Source: Mobilicoccus pelagius NBRC 104925 (GTDB lineage: Bacteria; Actinomycetota; Actinomycetes; Actinomycetales; Dermatophilaceae). From it: a stretch of 64,000 nucleotides of DNA. The first letter of the stretch is position 1. The number at the start of each line of letters is the position of its first letter. The notes under the pieces are model-generated. The model was not told the DNA's origin. It did no database searches and saw only the letters and a program-made list of their open reading frames with translations. Positions 58,852-64,000 of the stretch are shown one piece after another. A program made the position numbers and the translations under genes. Location of the stretch: NCBI RefSeq assembly GCF_000247995.1, contig NZ_BAFE01000089.1, forward strand, positions 207,470-271,469, given 5' to 3'.

Positions 58852-59652
58852 CTAGACCTCCTCGTCGATGAGTACGTCCGCGCGGGTGAGGACCTCGCGG
58901 GGGTCGAGCGTGGTGCGCCCACCGATCCAGAGTAGGTACTCACGGTTGCCCGTCGTACCGGGAGTGGGACTCGGGGCGAGACCCGAGGGCGCCAACCCCG
59001 CGGCGCGGAGCGTCTCGACGACGTGGACGAGGGCCTCGCGGCGGTCGGAGGCCGACCGGACGACCCCCGCCTTGCCGAGCCTGTGCCGACCGACCTCGAA
59101 CTGGGGTTTGACGAGGAGGACGGCCTGCCCACGCCCGGTGAGGAGTGCCCGGAGGACGTCGGCGACGAGGGTGAGGGAGATGAAGCTGAGATCGGCGACG
59201 AGGACGTCGCACGGCGCGACGTCGTCGGTCGTCACCTCGCGGACGTTGAGCCCGGAACGGTCCTCGACGCGCGGGTCGTCGCGCACGGGCGCGGCGAGCT
59301 GATGGTGCCCGACGTCGATGGCCACGACGTGCGACGCCCCGTTCTCGAGGAGCACCTGGGTGAAGCCGCCGGTGGAGGCACCGACGTCGACGCAGCGCGC
59401 CCCGGGGATGGTCGCCGCGAACTCGGGGAACGCCTCGAGCGCGCCGACGAGCTTGAGCGCCGCGCGACCGACCCAACGTCGGGCGTCGTCGGAGGCGACC
59501 TCGACGACGCTGTCGGCGGTGACGGGCGCCGCCGGGCGCCGTGCCACCCGACCGTCGACGGTCACCGCGCCGCTCGCGACGAGATCACGGGCCTGCCCGC
59601 GGGACCGGGCGAGGCCCGCCTCGACGAGGTGGACGTCGAGACGCATGTTCAC
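58852..59652 (-). CDS. tlyA: TlyA-family rRNA 2'-O-methyltransferase
   Basis: 266 residues. An N-terminal S4 RNA-binding domain (RLDVHLVEAGLARSRGQARD) precedes an FtsJ/RrmJ-like fold with VDVGASTGGFTQVLLENGA (SAM site), VADLSFISL, LLVKPQFEVGR and a final TGNREYLLWIG. TlyA methylates 16S C1409 and 23S C1920 in mycobacteria, affecting capreomycin binding. GTG at 59652 is favoured because it overlaps the stop of the upstream 71-residue gene; ATG at 59646 is the alternative. Confidence 0.94.
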   Translation of the reverse strand: MNMRLDVHLVEAGLARSRGQARDLVASGAVTVDGRVARRPAAPVTADSVVEVASDDARRWVGRAALKLVGALEAFPEFAATIPGARCVDVGASTGGFTQVLLENGASHVVAIDVGHHQLAAPVRDDPRVEDRSGLNVREVTTDDVAPCDVLVADLSFISLTLVADVLRALLTGRGQAVLLVKPQFEVGRHRLGKAGVVRSASDRREALVHVVETLRAAGLAPSGLAPSPTPGTTGNREYLLWIGGRTTLDPREVLTRADVLIDEEV

Positions 59653-59864
59653 CGGCCACCCGCGTGGCCGAGCCGGTTGCGGAGGTGCTGATGGGTCTCC
59701 TCCGCGGCGGCGACGACCGCGTCGAGGTCACCGGGGTCGGTCCCGGTGAGACGCCCGAGGGAGTCCTGCAACTCGCGCCCACCTGCGGTGCCGGGCGGTG
59801 CAGGCACCGGCGCCGCGGGGCGCGGCCCAGGGGCCGGTGCGGGGCGGGGTGTCGGGTCGCTCAT
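59649..59864 (-). CDS. Conserved 71-residue protein between HAD phosphatase and tlyA
   Basis: 71 residues: a Pro/Ala-rich first half, then RELQDSLGRLTGTDPGDLDA and a helix AAEETHQHLRNRLGHAGGR. The start overlaps the HAD gene stop and the stop overlaps the tlyA start, so it is translationally coupled on both sides. I recall a short hypothetical gene at this same position in many actinobacteria. Function unknown; the two amphipathic helices suggest a protein-binding role at most. Confidence 0.75.
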   Translation of the reverse strand: MSDPTPRPAPAPGPRPAAPVPAPPGTAGGRELQDSLGRLTGTDPGDLDAVVAAAEETHQHLRNRLGHAGGR

Positions 59865-60898
59865 GTCTCCCCCTCGTGGATCCAGGCGTCGACGTCGGGC
59901 CAGGCGGGGAGCTCGCGTCCGGCATCGAGGTGGGCGTGGCCGGCGGCGGCGACGGCGCGGAGTCGCTCGGTGGCGGACCCGGCGCCGTCGAGGTCGATCG
60001 ACGTCCCGATCCGCACGCGCGCATCCCCGCAGGTCGCGACGGTCTCACCGGCCGCGTCGTCGTGGGTCACGTGGGCGGGGGTGGGGTCCTCGTGGAGGTC
60101 CCGGAGGTCCCGGGCGACGTGCGTGGGGCGCGCGTCGGCGGGGGCGAGGACGACGTCGTGGGCGCCGTGCACGCCGGTGAGGACGAACAGGCTGTCCATC
60201 CCCGTCGCGGTGGCGCCCTTGATGTCGGTGTCGAGTCGGTCGCCGATGGCGAGGGTCTCCCCCGCCTCGCAGCCGAGGAGCTCGGCACAGAGGAGGTAGA
60301 GCGGCGGGTGGGGCTTGCCGACGACCTCGGGGTCGACACCCACCGCGTGCCCGACCGCCCCGACGAGCGTGCCGTTGCCGGGCGCGATGCCTCGCGCCGT
60401 CGGGATGGTGAGGTCGGTGTTCGTCGCGACCCACCGGGCTCCGCCGGCGACCGCATGGGCGGCCTCGGCGAGGTCGGTCCAGGCGACGTCACGGCCGTAG
60501 CCCTGGAGGACGGCGGCCGGGGCCGGCGACTCTCCCGCCGCCAGGTCGGCGCTGGTGACGGGCCGGAGCCCGGCACGTTCGAGGGAGAGTGGGACGCCCG
60601 GCCCACCGACGGCGAGCACCACCGCTCCCTCGTCGAGCACCTCGGCGAGACGCTGCGCACCGGCCATCGAACTCGTGACGACGTCCTCGGCCCGCAGGTC
60701 GACGCCGAGCTCGGAGAGGTGGCGGTGAACCTCCTCCGGGGGGCGGGAGGCGTTGTTCGTCGCGAAGACGAGCCCCCGCCCTCCGGCGCGTGCCGCGTTG
60801 AGCGCATCCACGGCGTGCGGCAACGCGTCGTGCCCGCTGTAGACGACCCCGTCGAGGTCGCACACGATCCCGCGGTACCGCTCGACGAGCGAGGTCAT
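59861..60898 (-). CDS. HAD-IIA family sugar phosphatase (NagD-like)
   Basis: 345 residues. Motif I RGIVCDLDGVVYSGHDALP, motif II VFATNNASRPPEEV, the C2-type cap, and motifs III/IV in EVVGKPHPPLYLL and LAIGDRLDTDIKGATATGMDS mark a HAD-IIA enzyme such as NagD or 4-nitrophenylphosphatase. It probably dephosphorylates sugar or glycerol phosphates. About 60 extra residues at the C-terminus (VRIGTSIDLDGAG...) are not part of the HAD fold. It overlaps the TPR gene by four bases. Confidence 0.9.
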   Translation of the reverse strand: MTSLVERYRGIVCDLDGVVYSGHDALPHAVDALNAARAGGRGLVFATNNASRPPEEVHRHLSELGVDLRAEDVVTSSMAGAQRLAEVLDEGAVVLAVGGPGVPLSLERAGLRPVTSADLAAGESPAPAAVLQGYGRDVAWTDLAEAAHAVAGGARWVATNTDLTIPTARGIAPGNGTLVGAVGHAVGVDPEVVGKPHPPLYLLCAELLGCEAGETLAIGDRLDTDIKGATATGMDSLFVLTGVHGAHDVVLAPADARPTHVARDLRDLHEDPTPAHVTHDDAAGETVATCGDARVRIGTSIDLDGAGSATERLRAVAAAGHAHLDAGRELPAWPDVDAWIHEGET

Positions 60899-63321
60899 CG
60901 ACCGTCCTCCTCCGTGCGGGGCCCGTCCTCATCGGCCTCCGCACCGGCCTCCGCACCGGCCTCGGCAGGCTCGCCGATGGCCGGAGCGTCCGTGGCCGGA
61001 GCGTCCGTGGCCGGAGCGTCGGTGTCGACCGAACCTGCAGTGCCCGCGGTTTCGCGGCTGCCGGCGACCTCCGAGTCGGCGACGCCGGACGTGCGGTCCG
61101 CGTCCTCCGACGCGGCGGCCTCGTCGACCGATGTCGTGCGGAGGGTTCCCGCCTCGCCCTCGGTGCGTCCGTCGTCGGACGGCGCCTCGGCGTGGGCGGT
61201 GCCGGCCTCGACGGGGGAAGCGCCCTCCCCCGCACGAACGGTGTCGGCCTCGTCCGCCGGAGCGTCGTTCTCCGTGCGGGTGGAGTCGGCCTCACCGCGA
61301 GGAACGTCGCCGCGAGGGCCGTCCTCGTCACCGCGAGCGACGCCGTGGGCGTGCGGGGCAGCATCCCGCTCGTCGCCGACGGCGTCGTCGGGGTGGCTCG
61401 CCGTCTCGTCGTCCTCGGGGTCGTCCATGAGATCGACGAGGACGGTGCCGTCGAGTTCGTCGAGGCGTTCCCAGGCGTCGGTCTGGAGGTCGACGTCGGC
61501 CTCGGCCGCGGCCTGGAACCAGCGGCGGGCCTCCTCGGTGCGTCCGAGTTCGAGGAGCGCTTCGGCGTAGGCGTAGTACAGACGCGGTGCCCAGGGCTCG
61601 GGGCGACCGGGGACGAGGTGGCGTCTCTCGAGACCGGCGACGGCGGCCTCGAGCTGTCCGAGATCGCGGCGGATGCCCGAGGTGACGATGGCGACCTCGA
61701 TCCGCTCTGCCGCGGGGAGGGTCTCGACCTCCTCGGATGTGGCGAGTTCGAGGGCCTTCTCGGTGCGACCGAGGGCCCGCTCGCAGTCGATCATGTAGGG
61801 CAGCAGGTGCTGGGACCCGGAGAGTCGCCGCGCCGTGCGGAACTCCTGGAGCGCGAGGTGCCAGTCGCCCTCGTGGTAGGCGACCATGCCGCGTGCCTCG
61901 CGGACCGAGGGGACGCGTCCGGCGCGGCGGACCGCGGCGTCGGCATGCGCCCGGGCGAGGTCGATGTCCTCGTCGAGGAGCCGGGCGACCATGATGAGGT
62001 GCTGTCCGACGCCCTTGGCGTTGTCCTTGCTCAGCGTGCGGAGCTCGGCCTTGACGGCACGGTCGACCTCGAGGCCGGTGATGTCCTCGGGGATCTCCAG
62101 TTCGACGCGAGGAGCCTCGTTCCGACGGTCGATGCGACGCGGTCCCGGCCCCCGACCCTCGGGCCGGTCACCGTATCCGCGACGGTCGTCACGCACCCCG
62201 CGGTGGGAGTCCTCGCGACGGCCACCGCGCCGGTCGTCACGCCGGTCGTCCCGCTGACCGTAGGACCGCGACCCACGGTCGTCCCGCCGGTCGTCGCGTT
62301 GACCGTAGGACCTCGGTCCACGGTCGTTCCGACGGTCGTCCCGGCGGTCGTACCCGCTCTGGCCGCGGTCGTCCCGACGGCCGAAGGAACCCGAGCCACC
62401 GTCGTCGCGACGGTCGTATGCGCCCGGGCCGCGTTCGTCGCGCCGGCCGTGGGAACCGTGGCCGCCGCTCTCGCGGCGGTCGTACGTGCCCCGGCCACGG
62501 TCGTCACGGGAATCGTAGGACCGCGGTGCACGGTCGTCACGCCGGTCGTCGGAGCGACCGTAGGACCGCGGCGCGCGATCGTCGCGGTGCCCGGAGGAAC
62601 CCGGTCCGCGGTCGTCGCGGCGGGGGTACGCCTGCGCCCCTCGCTCATCCCGGGGCGATCGGCCGCCCCTGTCGTCGTACCCGCGCCTGTCGGTGCCGCG
62701 ATCACGACCATCGGGTCGACCGCGGTCGTCCCGGCCCTCCCAGCGCCGTCCCTCGGAGCGGTCACCCCGGGATGCCCCCTGGCGCCGATCGCCGGCGTCA
62801 CGGTGCGGCCCACCGGAGCGGTCGTCACGCCCCCGGTCGGAGTTCCACTGGCGGCGTTCACCGCCGCGACCCTGGCCGCCGTCCGACGCCGGCCGGCGGA
62901 AATCGTCACGTCCGCGGTAGGACGAGCGGTCGTCGCGGGAGAAGGAGCGGTCGTCGCCAGTGCCCGAGCCACGGGGGGCGCGGTCGCTGCCGTATCCGGG
63001 GCGCCTGTCACCCTCGTCGTTCCGCCGACCTTCACCGGTGCCTCGGTGGTCCGACGCGGCATGTCCCCCATCACCGTCGCGGCGGCGCCTCTCGCCACGG
63101 TCGCCGCTGTCGCGGCGATTCCGGTCCGTCCGGGGAGCGTCGCTCCGCCTGTCGCCCCTACGCGCGTTGCCGGCGTCCCGACCGGGGGACGCCCCACGAG
63201 GACCGTCCGAGGACGCGCGGGAGGGTGGTCCTTCCTCGCGGTCGCGGGGGGCGGACGTCGAGGCCTCCGGTTCCTGGGATCGGCGTGGTCTGGACCACCG
63301 GGATCCGCTCTCGTCACTCAC
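60895..63321 (-). CDS. TPR protein with a very long Arg/Asp/Gly-rich disordered N-terminus
   Basis: 808 residues from a GTG at 63321 with AGGAGGT seven bases upstream; ATG at 63342 is less well placed. Residues 1-400 are almost only Arg, Asp, Gly, Ser and Tyr, with dozens of RDDR, RDDRG and RSYG units (e.g. RDDRAPRSYGRSDDRRDDRA), like RNA-binding RGG/RD tails. A helical TPR-like domain (about 407-630) starts IPEDITGLEVDRAVKAELRT and includes GMVAYHEGDWHLALQEFRTA. Residues 630-808 are acidic Ala/Asp/Glu repeats. The TPR core is conserved before HAD-tlyA-nadK in actinobacteria. An opposite-charge head and tail suggests condensate or RNA association, which is inference. Confidence 0.88.
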   Translation of the reverse strand: MSDESGSRWSRPRRSQEPEASTSAPRDREEGPPSRASSDGPRGASPGRDAGNARRGDRRSDAPRTDRNRRDSGDRGERRRRDGDGGHAASDHRGTGEGRRNDEGDRRPGYGSDRAPRGSGTGDDRSFSRDDRSSYRGRDDFRRPASDGGQGRGGERRQWNSDRGRDDRSGGPHRDAGDRRQGASRGDRSEGRRWEGRDDRGRPDGRDRGTDRRGYDDRGGRSPRDERGAQAYPRRDDRGPGSSGHRDDRAPRSYGRSDDRRDDRAPRSYDSRDDRGRGTYDRRESGGHGSHGRRDERGPGAYDRRDDGGSGSFGRRDDRGQSGYDRRDDRRNDRGPRSYGQRDDRRDDRGSRSYGQRDDRRDDRRGGRREDSHRGVRDDRRGYGDRPEGRGPGPRRIDRRNEAPRVELEIPEDITGLEVDRAVKAELRTLSKDNAKGVGQHLIMVARLLDEDIDLARAHADAAVRRAGRVPSVREARGMVAYHEGDWHLALQEFRTARRLSGSQHLLPYMIDCERALGRTEKALELATSEEVETLPAAERIEVAIVTSGIRRDLGQLEAAVAGLERRHLVPGRPEPWAPRLYYAYAEALLELGRTEEARRWFQAAAEADVDLQTDAWERLDELDGTVLVDLMDDPEDDETASHPDDAVGDERDAAPHAHGVARGDEDGPRGDVPRGEADSTRTENDAPADEADTVRAGEGASPVEAGTAHAEAPSDDGRTEGEAGTLRTTSVDEAAASEDADRTSGVADSEVAGSRETAGTAGSVDTDAPATDAPATDAPAIGEPAEAGAEAGAEADEDGPRTEEDGR
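60934..61021. repeat. Short tandem repeats in the acidic tail of the TPR gene
   Basis: A 12-base unit GGCCTCCGCACC is repeated about 2.5 times (60934-60962), then a 15-base unit GGCCGGAGCGTCCGT about three times (60979-61021). Both are in frame and encode GAEA and ATDAP repeats, so copy-number change would alter tail length without frameshift. Confidence 0.75.
62150..62850. repeat. Degenerate repeats encoding RDDR units
   Basis: Imperfect tandem repetition of segments such as CGGTCGTCGCG and CGGTCGTCCCG (minus strand RDDR) extends through about 700 bases. The longest near-identical copies, around 62235-62375, encode RSYGQRDDRRDDRG twice. It is slippage-prone coding DNA. Confidence 0.7.
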
Positions 63322-63969
63322 TCCAGGGACCTCCTCTGTCATGTTGTCGGGCCCGCCCGTTCCGACGGCGGACCCATGTCGGCCTCAGCCTACAGAGAGG
63401 CACGCCGGCCACCCACGGGCGCCGTCCTGCCACGGGTGTTTCGGCGCGACGATGTCCGTGCACCGCAGCCTTGATGACGGGTCCCCAGGTAGCACGCACA
63501 CCAGGTCTCGGTGCCGTCGCGGACGCGCCCCGTGTCCGCCGTGCGGCGCTCCGTCCATGCACCAGGTGGGGGACGTGCCCCAGCGGCTGGCAGCGGCCGA
63601 TGACGGAGCACGAGAAACGGCCCGACGGACATGAGGGCTCCTCAGCCCTGTACGCACGACGGCCTAACGCCGGATGGTCCCGGGCCTCTTCATCCGGGGC
63701 GTCCCTTGGCCGCGTCCGGCGCCACCTCGTCGACGAGGCCCACGAGCCGCAGTGACCTATGGGACGCGGGCACCCTCGTTCACTGCCCCCCCGCGGGGGA
63801 CTCCGGCTACCACGGTGAGGGTGTACACGCGGGAACGCGCACGGCGACGTCGTGGCGGGGACGGGTCCGCCGGCGTCGGAGGAAGGTGCCAGCGAGGCAC
63901 GTTCGACGTCCGTTGTCGTGGGACGGGTACCCCGGTCTCTTCACCGGGGTGACCGAGTGTGGACGCAAG
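63322..63969. other. Region without recognisable gene upstream of the TPR operon
   Basis: About 650 bases. Open frames crossing it have neither family similarity nor consistent third-position GC. It presumably holds the leftward TPR promoter. A small hairpin AGGGCT-CCTC-AGCCCT lies near 63633. I looked for tRNA, 5S rRNA, RNase P RNA, tmRNA and SRP RNA signatures and saw none. Confidence 0.5.
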
Positions 63970-64000
63970 AGAGCCCCCCGACCTTAGGTCGGGGGGCTCT
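63970..64000. terminator. Strong terminator hairpin at the right edge
   Basis: Perfect 14-bp stem AGAGCCCCCCGACC (63970-63983) with its complement at 63987-64000, loop TTA. The window ends at the last paired base, so any T-run is not visible. It could terminate a leftward gene beyond the edge or an unrecognised plus-strand transcript. Confidence 0.75.

Noticed and set aside
62150..62850. CRISPR array (many short similar units)
   Set aside because: Units are imperfect, contiguous, in frame and encode RDDR peptides; there are no constant repeats with unique spacers.
61192..63474. Plus-strand 760-codon Val/Pro/Thr-rich frame opposite the TPR gene
   Set aside because: It is the complement of RDDR repeat codons. 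The minus strand has the ribosome binding site, the conserved TPR core and operon overlaps.
63322..63969. tRNA, 5S rRNA or other stable RNA gene at the right end
   Set aside because: No cloverleaf with T-loop consensus, no 5S core and no RNase P or tmRNA landmarks could be found.

Overview
The window is about 70% G+C, with GC-rich third codon positions, many GTG starts and AGGAG-type ribosome binding sites. Gene order (alaS-ruvX-mltG-aroE-aroC-aroK-aroB...efp-nusB, and TPR-HAD-tlyA-nadK...recN-pyrG-nudix) and gene content (tricorn-type peptidase, a short Cys leader peptide) point to an actinobacterial chromosome, probably order Micrococcales. I cannot name the genus. Most of the window is housekeeping DNA. 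No phage, insertion sequence, CRISPR array, tRNA or rRNA gene was recognised.

Layout. 1-1870: end of a catabolic ornithine carbamoyltransferase gene, carbamate kinase and the arginine repressor, i.e. the arginine deiminase pathway with its likely regulator. 1996-4223: the AmmeMemoRadiSam trio (MEMO1-like, AMMECR1-like, radical SAM). The radical SAM gene is broken by a frameshift and by an internal deletion that removes its iron-sulfur motif. 4540-6750: pgi and a probable frameshifted gene. 6719-8484: a sulfur-import unit consisting of promoter, 27-residue Cys leader peptide, YeeE/YedE-type transporter and TusA-like sulfur carrier. 8597-10598: small genes, nusB and efp. 10850-18539: an accessory block holding an orphan solute-binding lipoprotein, a 1240-residue fused ABC exporter and a divergent two-component system. 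It sits where aroB is normally followed by efp. 18627-26976: alaS-to-aroB operon, read right to left. 27689-33717: a five-gene oligopeptide ABC importer, followed at 34010-37261 by a tricorn-like peptidase; together these could import and trim peptides.

37437-46961: rarA, a polymer-ligase-like membrane protein, an acetyltransferase, signal peptidase I, a YdhK-like lipoprotein behind a CsoR-type palindrome, a HAD phosphatase, two small proteins of unknown role and aspS. 47220-52609: an MFS efflux pump, a double-VOC protein, a DASS-family carboxylate transporter and a MalY/PatB-type lyase. 52803-63321: a long leftward series (disordered RDR-rich TPR protein, HAD-IIA phosphatase, 71-residue conserved protein, tlyA, nadK, pdxH, recN, pyrG, Nudix hydrolase). 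63322-63969 holds no recognisable gene, and a strong terminator hairpin lies at the right edge.

The most unusual points are the deleted radical SAM gene next to intact partners, three apparent one-base losses within 3 kb (3.53-6.48 kb), the leader peptide before the sulfur transporter, the exporter/two-component module inside the aro-efp cluster, and the CsoR-type operator in front of the YdhK-like gene.
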